41,244 nt of DNA. Origin: Salinivirgaceae bacterium. Its GTDB lineage: Bacteria > Bacteroidota > Bacteroidia > Bacteroidales > SZUA-534. The position numbers were made by a program, and so were the translations under genes. The DNA lies in contig JAGCFC010000059.1 of the NCBI GenBank assembly GCA_017650325.1, positions 1 through 41,244 of the forward strand, written 5' to 3'. Below are positions 34,225 to 41,244 of this stretch, piece after piece (the stretch's first letter is position 1; each line of letters opens with the position of its first letter). The notes under the pieces were generated by a model. It worked only from the letters and a program-made list of their open reading frames with translations, was not told the origin of the DNA and made no database searches.

Positions 34225-34767
34225 ATGTCTTTGGATATAAATAATTGGTATAAAAAGGTTACGGCCGACGATGTGATCTACCTCTTCAAAGGGGAAGTTA
34301 CCGACCAGTTGATTGCTCAGTCACTCGATGTGATCGAACGTCAATTGGAAAACACACCGTTACCAATCAGGAAGAAGATTTACAATGTACTTGTTGAATG
34401 CTTGCAAAACCTTTACCACCACGCTTCGGAAATCCCGTACAAAAAAGACGATGACTTCTGCGGCAAACTTGGTGTGTGTCTGCTGTCGAAACGCGACGAC
34501 CACTATCATGTGGTAACAGGTAACTTTGTTGTTCCGAAACAGCAGGCCTTTCTGAAAGGTCATCTGGACAGAATCAATTCTCTCGACAAAGAAGGTCAGA
34601 AAGAGATGTACAAAGAGATTCTTGACAACCAGACATTTTCAGAAAAAGGCGGTGGCGGACTCGGAATGATTGACATTGCAAGAAAATCTGGAAATAAATT
34701 GAATTATAATTTTATTAATTGTTGTAGTGATTATAATTTTTTTACCTTAGACGTGACTTTTAATTGA
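34225..34767 (+). CDS. SiaB-family protein kinase (GHKL-type partner-switch kinase)
   Basis: 180 residues, cytoplasmic. The family is recognised by VLVECLQNLYHHA (the N-box-like Asn in a GHKL helix), followed by GKLGVCLLSKRDDHYHVVTG and GGGGLGMIDIARKSG (G-box-like loop). SiaB of Pseudomonas phosphorylates SiaC on a threonine; SiaA, a PP2C phosphatase, reverses it, and unphosphorylated SiaC activates the diguanylate cyclase SiaD. The next gene, 20 bases downstream, is the SiaC homologue. No SiaA or SiaD gene is near. In Bacteroidota the pair is common without a cyclase, and its output is not known. It has its own promoter. Confidence 0.85.
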   Translation: MSLDINNWYKKVTADDVIYLFKGEVTDQLIAQSLDVIERQLENTPLPIRKKIYNVLVECLQNLYHHASEIPYKKDDDFCGKLGVCLLSKRDDHYHVVTGNFVVPKQQAFLKGHLDRINSLDKEGQKEMYKEILDNQTFSEKGGGGLGMIDIARKSGNKLNYNFINCCSDYNFFTLDVTFN

Positions 34768-34787
34768 TAAACCATAAACATAATAAA

Positions 34788-35165
34788 ATGGAACCTATTT
34801 CTATTATCGGAACACCAAAAACGCCAACAGTTACTTTTGAAGCTAACGGAAAGCTCGAAATTAAAGGTCGTTCGATTCCCGAAAACTCAGTGGAATTCTA
34901 CAAGCCTTTGGTTGATTGGCTTGAGCAGTATTTATCGTCGCCAGCACCGCTGACCGAAGTCTCAATAAAGCTTGAGTACTTCAACACAAGTAGTTCGAAA
35001 TGTATTCTCGACGTGTTCAAGAAGTTAGAGGCTATTTACAAAAGCGGCAATGAGGTTGTAATTCTCTGGCACTATGAAGAGGATGACGAAGATATGCTTG
35101 AGGCTGGCGAGGACTACCAGTCAATCATAAAAGTGCCTTTCAAAATGGTTGAAATGTCCGAATAG
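34788..35165 (+). CDS. SiaC-family phosphoprotein (DUF1987)
   Basis: 125 residues from ATG 34788 (MEPISIIGTPKTPTVTFEAN). A leader-side extension would overlap the kinase gene. The family motif LEYFNTSSSK places the phosphorylatable threonine at residue 67, next to position 68 in Pseudomonas SiaC. WHYEEDDEDMLEAGEDY is the other hallmark block. The fold is STAS-like. It is the substrate of the kinase encoded upstream and should bind an unidentified effector in its unphosphorylated state. A hairpin terminator follows. Confidence 0.88.
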   Translation: MEPISIIGTPKTPTVTFEANGKLEIKGRSIPENSVEFYKPLVDWLEQYLSSPAPLTEVSIKLEYFNTSSSKCILDVFKKLEAIYKSGNEVVILWHYEEDDEDMLEAGEDYQSIIKVPFKMVEMSE

Positions 35166-35190
35166 ACATTCACTTTTATATCGACAAACA

Positions 35191-35227
35191 AAAGAAATCT
35201 CTGTCTGAGCAGGGATTTCTTTGTTTT
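35191..35227. terminator. Bidirectional rho-independent terminator
   Basis: Thirteen-base stem AAAGAAATCTCTG / CAGGGATTTCTTT (one G-U) with a TCTGAG loop. T-rich on the plus side after the stem, and T-rich on the minus side too. It lies between the converging siaC and ABC-transporter genes. Confidence 0.8.
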
Positions 35228-35256
35228 ATCCTCAACAAAAAAAACGATATAATTTT

Positions 35257-38200
35257 CTATCGTTCCCCCGCCTTTCTTACACGGGAAAACCACTCCAGAG
35301 TCCTGCGTAACAATCTGAATTTAAGCGTAATATACATCAGCAACGAAAACACCCAGATAACCAGCATATTTACCCAATAAGTTGGATATGGATGGCCAAA
35401 CAGGTTCTTATACGGAGCGTAGAAATGCGCCTTGATAAACGGATGTGTAGGATCAATGTATATAGGATCGCTCTTCTGATACAGGTTTCCATCGGATTCA
35501 ATAATTCGGTCAAGCGAATTTGAATTACGCACAAAAGATGTCAAGCTTTCATTGCTATACCTCAGTTTCCGCTCAATAAACAATTCCCTCTCCTCGTCTG
35601 TACGCTGCATGGAATTAATAAGCTGGTCTTTTTGTGAGTTGACGTGATTGTACTGCCGATAATAGTAGGTCTTGAGTTTGTTTAAAAACGCCTCAAGATT
35701 ATCAAAAATGTCAGGTGTAACCTTATTCAGATACAGCCTGTCTATCTTGTCATATTGGAAATACCCCATGACATCAAGTTGTTTCGACAACTCGTTTCTT
35801 AGGAGTTCGAGGTCTTTCTTGACTCTGATCTGGCATGCTGGATTATTGTAGTTACGGCGGCAGTACGACACTTTATTTTCTATGGTTTTAATCCAATAGT
35901 TCTTCCTGTAATCGCACTGGCTCAGCACTTTATTATATTCATAGAAATCGCGTTCAAACTCGTTCTCCTTGAATTGCTGAACAGCAAGAGCCTCATAAGC
36001 CCATCTGGCTGTAATCACTTCGCCATAAATCGGTATCTTCTCAGGATTAGAAATTGCCGGGTTCAGTTTGTCAAATGGCACAATTATACCACTTAGTATC
36101 AGTTGTGGAATCACCAAAAATGGTATTAATATATATATGGTAACAACGGTGTCGAAACTGTCTGATATGTTCAAACCCAGCAAACAAGAGAAGAACCATG
36201 CGCTGAACAATGCAAACCAATAATAGAAGAACATTCCTCTAATGCCAAGTACCAAATTGCCCACAGAAACAAACATCAGAGCCTGTACTGCCGATATTGC
36301 GAACAAAATGGCCATTTTAGAAAACAGATAGCTTGTCCGGCTCAAGTTCAAAAAACGTTCTCGCTTCTGTATCTTACGGTCTTTTACAATCTCTTCGGCA
36401 CTAACCGACAAGCCGATGAATATGGCCACAATGACCGCCATGAAAATGTAAACCGGAATATTGGCGTTTCCGAAAAAGTTATAATAACCAGACGATTTAT
36501 TGAAATACCTGATGATGAATGCCAGCAAGAACGCCAATACAGGCGACTCCAGAATATTTATCACCATATACTGCCTATTGCTGATTTTCGAAAGCACATC
36601 ACGCTCAACAAACACACGGAATTGCTTGAATTTACCGGGTATTTTGGATTCGTTTGGCGGCAATTCGTCATATTTCAACTCAGGAACCGGCTTAGTACGG
36701 CGCAAATCTTGTGAATACTTATACCAGTCTTCGGGTTGCAACCGTCGCGTAGGAGTCAAGTTTCCGTACTCATCAAGCATCTGCGATTCCACGATGTTGA
36801 ATATCTGTTCTGGATTTACATTACCACAGGTATGACACTCACTGTCATTCCAATTGGCTTGATGCACCTTCGTCTTAAAATATATAATGGAGTCGACTGG
36901 GTTGCCATCATATATCAAGTATCCACCTTTATCAAGAATATACAGATTATCAAACATTTTGAAAATGTCAGACGATGGCTGATGAATTACTGTAAATACG
37001 AGTTTGCCCCGTAATGCCATCTCTTTCAAAATGTCCATAATGTTCTCCGAATCGCGTGATGACAATCCCGATGTCGGCTCGTCAAGGAACAATATGGCCG
37101 GCTCACGTATCAGTTCCAGTGCAATATTGAGACGTTTTCGCTGTCCGCCGCTGATCTTCTTGTTAAGCGGGCTGCCTACAACCATATCTTTAATGTCGGA
37201 AAGCCCCAAGCTCTTGAGTACTTTCAGCACCTTGCAGTTTATCTGGAAATCTGTCAAGTCATCAAAACACAAACGAGCGTTATACAGAAGATTTTGATAT
37301 ACAGTAAGTTCCTCCACAAGTAAATCATCTTGCGACACGTAACCTATCAAACCCTCAACCTTCTCTTTCTCCTCATATATGTCGATTCCATTAATTGTAA
37401 CCGTTCCTGACGTGGGTCGGCAGCTACCATTAAGCACATTGAGAAGCGTAGTCTTGCCCGATCCGCTTGCTCCCATTATCCCGACAAGACTGCCAGACTC
37501 CTGAACAATATTTATACAATTGAGTCCCTTAACGCCTGCCTTGAAATAATACTCCACATCTTTTGCAACGAACTGGATCTTGCTGCCAATCTCGTCGGCA
37601 AAGAAATAGTTGACTATATCAGAATAGTAAATAGGCTTCATCTTTGCATCGCGCAACGATGCTCCCTGATTCAGAACATACACGTTGCCGGGGATGACTA
37701 TCTGCCCGTTCAGATATAGCTCACTGGTGCCGAACTTTCGGAACAAATACATGTTCGACAGTTCGAAATAAAGAACCCAAAGCTTGTCGTTGAATGTCTC
37801 GTGATATAAATGACGAATATCTGGTATTATTGACGCCCTATGTCCGTCGATTAACAGGAATCGCGGTGATACGGGAATGTTCCCGTCATCGCTCATGACA
37901 AAATCGTATAGCAGTTTGAAATTTTCGCTCGAGAAGAAGAAACTCTCAGAAACAGTCTGAACAAACTCTATCTCCTGTTCTGAAACTTCTGTCCCCACCT
38001 TAATAAACTCAAGCAACCTGACAAGAACCATCATCTTCTGCCTGATGTCGAGCTCCTCATTTATTTGGGTACATATTTTCAGGACCTTGACTGAGTTCAG
38101 AGCAAGATTCTTCTCTTTTTTATCGTTCTCCGACTGCTTGCGCTGATAATGGGCATAAAAGCCGTCGAATAATTCAAGGTACTCACCGACAGCGTTTTCG

Positions 38201-38316
38201 CGCAACTGCTGATAGAGAAAGGCCTCAACAATTTGCCTGCCCCCCTTATTGTTAGCCCGCGGGCCGACAATAATGGCAAACAATTGCATCAACGCTTTTA
38301 GGACTTTCTCCCTCAT
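35257..38316 (-). CDS. ABCG-like ABC transporter (ATPase-permease fusion) with extra N-terminal domain
   Basis: 1019 residues in one chain. Residues 1-140 form a helical region resembling a TerB-like domain, then a ~130-residue linker. The ATPase follows with Walker A GASGSGKTT (282-290), signature SGGQRKRL (389-396), Walker B ILFLDEP (408-414) and H-loop His445. The permease has about five helices between 585 and 750 in ABC2/ABCG order and a final one near 985-1005. Between them (about 755-980) lies a hydrophilic, lysine/glutamate-rich segment of more than 200 residues, probably exposed on the periplasmic side; this is unusually long for the fold. It is the last gene of a four-gene minus-strand operon with an M23 peptidase and two secreted proteins. 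Direction of transport and substrate are unknown; export of an envelope molecule is inferred. Confidence 0.88.
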   Translation of the reverse strand: MREKVLKALMQLFAIIVGPRANNKGGRQIVEAFLYQQLRENAVGEYLELFDGFYAHYQRKQSENDKKEKNLALNSVKVLKICTQINEELDIRQKMMVLVRLLEFIKVGTEVSEQEIEFVQTVSESFFFSSENFKLLYDFVMSDDGNIPVSPRFLLIDGHRASIIPDIRHLYHETFNDKLWVLYFELSNMYLFRKFGTSELYLNGQIVIPGNVYVLNQGASLRDAKMKPIYYSDIVNYFFADEIGSKIQFVAKDVEYYFKAGVKGLNCINIVQESGSLVGIMGASGSGKTTLLNVLNGSCRPTSGTVTINGIDIYEEKEKVEGLIGYVSQDDLLVEELTVYQNLLYNARLCFDDLTDFQINCKVLKVLKSLGLSDIKDMVVGSPLNKKISGGQRKRLNIALELIREPAILFLDEPTSGLSSRDSENIMDILKEMALRGKLVFTVIHQPSSDIFKMFDNLYILDKGGYLIYDGNPVDSIIYFKTKVHQANWNDSECHTCGNVNPEQIFNIVESQMLDEYGNLTPTRRLQPEDWYKYSQDLRRTKPVPELKYDELPPNESKIPGKFKQFRVFVERDVLSKISNRQYMVINILESPVLAFLLAFIIRYFNKSSGYYNFFGNANIPVYIFMAVIVAIFIGLSVSAEEIVKDRKIQKRERFLNLSRTSYLFSKMAILFAISAVQALMFVSVGNLVLGIRGMFFYYWFALFSAWFFSCLLGLNISDSFDTVVTIYILIPFLVIPQLILSGIIVPFDKLNPAISNPEKIPIYGEVITARWAYEALAVQQFKENEFERDFYEYNKVLSQCDYRKNYWIKTIENKVSYCRRNYNNPACQIRVKKDLELLRNELSKQLDVMGYFQYDKIDRLYLNKVTPDIFDNLEAFLNKLKTYYYRQYNHVNSQKDQLINSMQRTDEERELFIERKLRYSNESLTSFVRNSNSLDRIIESDGNLYQKSDPIYIDPTHPFIKAHFYAPYKNLFGHPYPTYWVNMLVIWVFSLLMYITLKFRLLRRTLEWFSRVRKAGER

Positions 38317-38328
38317 ACGCAGACTTTT

Positions 38329-38754
38329 TTATTGTTTGAAACCGATAAGCATAACAGAAATACCAGACGTTACGTCTTTTGAGTCGATTTCGGCTTCAAT
38401 TATACAATCCATTGTATTCTCAAATTTAAAATCCCAATATGGAGTGTTCTCAAAATCGCGGTTGGTAAACAACAAGTTACGCTCCTGATCATAAACAGAA
38501 AACACCAAATTGCCGGCTTCCGTTCCGCAATATCCAACCAAACGGTACACTGTGCCACCATAAAACGTCACATAGAACTCTGCGATGTCTTCTTTATTCA
38601 AAAGAACCGTATAATATTGTCCATCAGAAACATATTCCTCTGGCATATGAGTCTTGCACATTTTTATCGATGAATCGAACTGTGCCGATGTCATTTGGGG
38701 CATTGCCACTACCAACAAGCCCAACAGCATCATATATATACTTATCTTCTTCAT
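38329..38754 (-). CDS. Small secreted protein of the ABC-transporter operon
   Basis: 141 residues with a signal peptide (MKKISIYMMLLGLLVVAMPQ then MTSAQ). Mature domain of about 115 residues of beta type: YYTVLLNKEDIAEFYVTFYG, YRLVGYCGTEAGNLVFSVYD, LFTNRDFENTPYWDFKFEN and VTSGISVMLIGFKQ. The pattern resembles pre-peptidase C-terminal-like (PPC) domains with their FxLxG and YDxxxNLL strands, but I cannot name a family. It is 12 bases upstream of the ABC transporter gene and five bases downstream of the lipoprotein gene, so it belongs to the same transcript and may act with the transporter in the periplasm. Confidence 0.8.
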   Translation of the reverse strand: MKKISIYMMLLGLLVVAMPQMTSAQFDSSIKMCKTHMPEEYVSDGQYYTVLLNKEDIAEFYVTFYGGTVYRLVGYCGTEAGNLVFSVYDQERNLLFTNRDFENTPYWDFKFENTMDCIIEAEIDSKDVTSGISVMLIGFKQ

Positions 38755-38759
38755 TTTAA

Positions 38760-39662
38760 TTAGCTTACAATTTGTTTTCTAACATTTTCAACTTTACGTG
38801 TTATATTTTCCAACACTTGAGCCGGCACCTCAATTTTAGTCACCGACTTGACAATTGTAATTCTATTTTCCACATCAATTTCAGGAACAACATATGTGTA
38901 CTGCTGCTCAACCCCGTCGAAATCATTTGTCAGTTCGATTAGCGCATCAATAAGTTCCGCCATCTCTTTTGACTCATTATAATAAGGTGACAAAATCTTA
39001 ATCAAGTTTTCAAGAGGCTGCTTGCTCTCTCCTATCCGCTGGATCAACATTTGATTGTGGTTCTCTTTGGCGAGTTGTGTAAGCATGTACATTGCCTCAA
39101 TCCAACCGCCGGCGAGCACCAAAGCCCCCTCTCTCTGCCGCTGCGACTCTTTCAGATAAACATCGACATCGCGATATGTGTTTGACAATATATGCAAAAG
39201 CGAATCAGTGTTGTCAACGTTTCGTTCGACACGTTCAACAAGACTTTTGTTGAATGCCGATGTCAGATCCAAGTCGTTGGCCAAATTTTTAATCACCGAA
39301 AACAAATTGAGTATTAGCGGCGACTGCTCATAAATGTTCATATAGGCCAAGTCGGCACCGTAAACACCCAAATTGACACATTTTTTATATATGCTTGTGT
39401 ACTTCTGATTGTTTTCAACATCGTTCAACAAACTCTCATTGAATTTTGTTCCTGTGTTTTTCACCATCATCGTCAGATGATACGGCGAGGGCAGACTGAA
39501 TAATGCATTTCCGAATTTAATTGTCTGCGACGAAGTATCCAACGATTCCACACTGCTTAACTGCCAACCGTCTTTCGTTTTATTGGCATTGTTACTGCAT
39601 GAGGTCGCCACGAGCAGTGATGCTGCGGCAAAAAACAAAACTGATATTGTCTGTATTCTCAT
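38760..39662 (-). CDS. Lipoprotein of the ABC-transporter operon
   Basis: 300 residues. Signal peptide with lipobox LVATSC (Cys22), then a helix-rich mature protein without recognised domain: YHLTMMVKNTG, NNQKYTSIYKKCVNLGVYGA, DLAYMNIYEQSP, VYLKESQRQREGALVLAGGW and ENLIKILSPYYNESKEMAEL. Long amphipathic helices suggest an alpha-helical bundle. The C-terminus ends in a helix with KVENVRKQIVS. It follows the M23 gene by 94 bases and precedes the small secreted protein by five. Probably membrane-anchored and facing the periplasm. Function unknown. Confidence 0.85.
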   Translation of the reverse strand: MRIQTISVLFFAAASLLVATSCSNNANKTKDGWQLSSVESLDTSSQTIKFGNALFSLPSPYHLTMMVKNTGTKFNESLLNDVENNQKYTSIYKKCVNLGVYGADLAYMNIYEQSPLILNLFSVIKNLANDLDLTSAFNKSLVERVERNVDNTDSLLHILSNTYRDVDVYLKESQRQREGALVLAGGWIEAMYMLTQLAKENHNQMLIQRIGESKQPLENLIKILSPYYNESKEMAELIDALIELTNDFDGVEQQYTYVVPEIDVENRITIVKSVTKIEVPAQVLENITRKVENVRKQIVS

Positions 39663-39756
39663 AATATTATCTAATACTTATTGCAAGTAACAAAAAAAAA
39701 CACAACTCGCAAAAGCATTATAAAGATAAAAATGAAAAAATGGGAAAAGCAGGTTA

Positions 39757-40713
39757 TTATTCCGCACCCACAAATGCGTTGACCATCTCACGATACTCTG
39801 TAGAGGTCATATCTCTAAGGAAGAAATTATCCGGGTTCTTTTTCGTGCCAGATACAATTACCTCGTAATGAAGATGTGGTCCTGTCGACTGTCCTGTGTT
39901 GCCAACCAGACCGACCACCGTTCCACGACTGACTGTATCTCCTACATGCACAGAAAATTTACTAAGGTGGGCATAACGGGTTTTAAGACCATATCCATGA
40001 TCAACCATCACTTGTTTGCCGTAGCCCCGGGGATCGTTAGAGACCGAAACCACAACTCCCTTGCCTGTTGCATACACGTTACTGCCTTCACGCGCAGCCA
40101 GATCCAAACCATCGTGATGAATAAACTGATGTTTAATAGGATGCTCGCGGAATCCGAATGGCGATGAAACCCTGTACTGACGCGGATTGACAGGCAGAAT
40201 GCCTGGCACGCAAAGCAAACTGTCCTCAGCTCGCTGCACATTACGCAACACCATTTCGTATGATTGTTCCTGCAAGTTCAGTTTGTTTGAAAGAATGTCG
40301 ACCTTGCGGTTATAATCAACAAACAAATCGGTATTGAAATATCCTTCGAGATTCTCATATTTATTGGTACCACCGAAACTTGCCATACGTTTGTCAGCAG
40401 AAAGCGGCTCCATATACGATAGCACACGATAGCAACTGTCGTCATGACTCTGAATCTCGGACAAAAATTCCTCAATTTTCTCAAAACGCATATCGAGTTG
40501 ATGAATATTGGAGATGCAAACCTCTCCTTCGTGCTGCAGCAATAACGAGTTAACAGAAGGTATTATATTGAAATATGACAAGCCCCAAACTGCACTGCCT
40601 ACAACAAATGCCGAAAGAAAAAACTTGCCACAACGCTTGAAAAAACGTGCAAGAGTTTGTTTCTCCTCAACAAAAGTCAGATTATCACTATCAAATATGT
40701 ACTTTTCTCTCAT
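39757..40713 (-). CDS. Membrane-anchored M23 (LytM) endopeptidase
   Basis: 318 residues. A short cytoplasmic N-terminus is followed by one transmembrane helix (about 25-48, FFKRCGKFFLSAFVVGSAVW). A coiled-coil-like segment (about 70-170) leads to the M23 domain, which starts FGFREHPIKHQFIHHDGLDL and contains the zinc motifs HHDGLD and HLHYEV, with RYAHLS between. All expected metal ligands are present. It is likely to act on peptidoglycan from the inner membrane. The same architecture, TM-coiled coil-M23, is seen in EnvC/MepM-like activators and in bacteroidal cell-division-associated peptidases. It begins the four-gene operon containing the ABC transporter. Confidence 0.92.
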   Translation of the reverse strand: MREKYIFDSDNLTFVEEKQTLARFFKRCGKFFLSAFVVGSAVWGLSYFNIIPSVNSLLLQHEGEVCISNIHQLDMRFEKIEEFLSEIQSHDDSCYRVLSYMEPLSADKRMASFGGTNKYENLEGYFNTDLFVDYNRKVDILSNKLNLQEQSYEMVLRNVQRAEDSLLCVPGILPVNPRQYRVSSPFGFREHPIKHQFIHHDGLDLAAREGSNVYATGKGVVVSVSNDPRGYGKQVMVDHGYGLKTRYAHLSKFSVHVGDTVSRGTVVGLVGNTGQSTGPHLHYEVIVSGTKKNPDNFFLRDMTSTEYREMVNAFVGAE

Positions 40714-41016
40714 TGCTTATTTGGAAAGCGGTGTAAAACTATGTATTTTTTTCAATAAAAAAATGCTTTACATCATATTTTTTATCAAAAACATCATTTT
40801 TCATAAGAAACAGACCGCAAATTACGTCATTTTGTCATTAAAAATCAAAGATATAATGACAAATAGTCAATATAAAAAACATCTTAAATAATATCACAAA
40901 GCACACAGCAACAACATTTTAAACACACAACCCATATAACAACGATATTCAAAATTACTGATGGCGCGGATTTTGTTCGTTTCCTAACAGAAAAATCAAA
41001 AAAAAAAAAAAACGCT
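40714..41016. other. Divergent intergenic region between the M23 operon and clpB
   Basis: 303 bases, very AT-rich. It contains an inverted repeat (40831-40863) and a run of 15 A (40998-41012) directly before the clpB start. No canonical TAnnTTTG box was found for clpB; no gene seen. Confidence 0.6.
40831..40863. repeat. Inverted repeat upstream of clpB
   Basis: TTTGTCATT (40831-40839) and AATGACAAA (40855-40863) form nine-base arms with a 15-base loop. It could be an operator for either divergent gene. It is not the CIRCE sequence. Confidence 0.6.
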
Positions 41017-41244
41017 ATGAACACGAATAATTTCACAATCAAGGTGCAGGAAGTGTTGGAAAAGGCTTTCAACATTGCACAAGCCGAGAGCAATCAGGCG
41101 GTTGAGACCGGCCATTTGCTCAAAGCACTGCTGACTGAAGAACAAAGCATCAGCCGATATATATTGCAGAAACACAATGTATCGGAAAATGCTCTTGTTC
41201 CGATTGTCGACAGCATTATAAAATCGTATGCGAAGGTGTCGGGC
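41017..41244 (+). CDS. clpB: ATP-dependent chaperone ClpB, N-terminal part (cut by window end)
   Basis: The first 76 codons are present. MNTNNFTIKVQEVLEKAFNI, then the Clp N-domain hallmark VETGHLLKALLTEEQSI, identify the N-terminal repeat domain of ClpB (Hsp100). The protein would disaggregate proteins together with DnaK. The start is at an ATG after an A-rich run typical for this phylum. No ATPase motifs are visible because the window ends, so ClpC/ClpA cannot be excluded, but the NNFT start and spacing fit ClpB best. Confidence 0.85.
   Translation, partial: MNTNNFTIKVQEVLEKAFNIAQAESNQAVETGHLLKALLTEEQSISRYILQKHNVSENALVPIVDSIIKSYAKVSG

Noticed and set aside
1..41244. tRNA, rRNA or riboswitch genes
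   Set aside because: Intergenic regions were read for cloverleaf ends, CCA and T-loop words, and for known riboswitch cores; none was found.

Overview
The window looks like a chromosomal segment of an uncultured anaerobic Bacteroidota, most likely order Bacteroidales. The grounds are: several proteins with Por-type (type IX secretion, T9SS) C-terminal signals, a large C25/PorU-like peptidase, many SCK/SCE-type lipoproteins, -7 boxes matching the Bacteroidota TAnnTTTG consensus, mostly AT-rich leaders without Shine-Dalgarno sequences, and families typical of the phylum (SiaB/SiaC pair, giant CoA-dehydratase activase proteins, FISUMP domain, TPR-membrane-HTH regulator). Functions below come from reading motifs; no database search was run.

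Layout. 1-1242: 3' part of a RelA/SpoT (p)ppGpp enzyme interrupted by an in-frame TAA. 1577-5730 (+): an abundant-looking T9SS cargo protein, a PepD-type dipeptidase, cytidine deaminase and a LacI-family regulator. 5769-10098 (-): GH3 lipoprotein, BamA/TamA-like outer-membrane protein, CBS-domain protein, and an M23-LysM peptidase. 10265-15112 (-): a 1615-aa C25 (gingipain/PorU-like) peptidase.

15219-21554 (-) is the accessory part of the window. It is an AT-rich run of secreted and lipoprotein genes: two paralogous 139-aa lipoproteins, a FISUMP lipoprotein, a GH16 enzyme, an S74/T9SS protein broken by an in-frame TAG, and several orphans. A direct repeat of about 459 bp embedded here duplicates the promoter and first 118 codons of the C25 gene. 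It flanks a two-gene lipoprotein cassette, and every coding difference between the two copies is synonymous. Two lipoprotein genes share leader and signal-peptide DNA but have unrelated bodies. Together these point to a mosaic locus built by cassette insertion and recombination, or to two strain haplotypes merged in the assembly. A membrane TPR-HTH regulator (21894-23492, +) diverges from this cluster across a pair of palindromes.

23509-32027: a DUF4143 ATPase preceded by four 23-bp iteron-like repeats and a good promoter; phosphatidylserine synthase; and on the minus strand a deoxynucleoside kinase, a TetR regulator and a two-gene 2-hydroxyacyl-CoA dehydratase activase system, then HU. 32230-35165 (+): MORN-repeat protein, MnmA, and a SiaB/SiaC partner-switch pair with no visible phosphatase or cyclase. 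35257-40713 (-): an apparent operon of M23 peptidase, lipoprotein, small secreted protein and a 1019-aa ABCG-like transporter with an extra N-terminal domain and a very large loop, a candidate envelope module. The window ends in the start of clpB.
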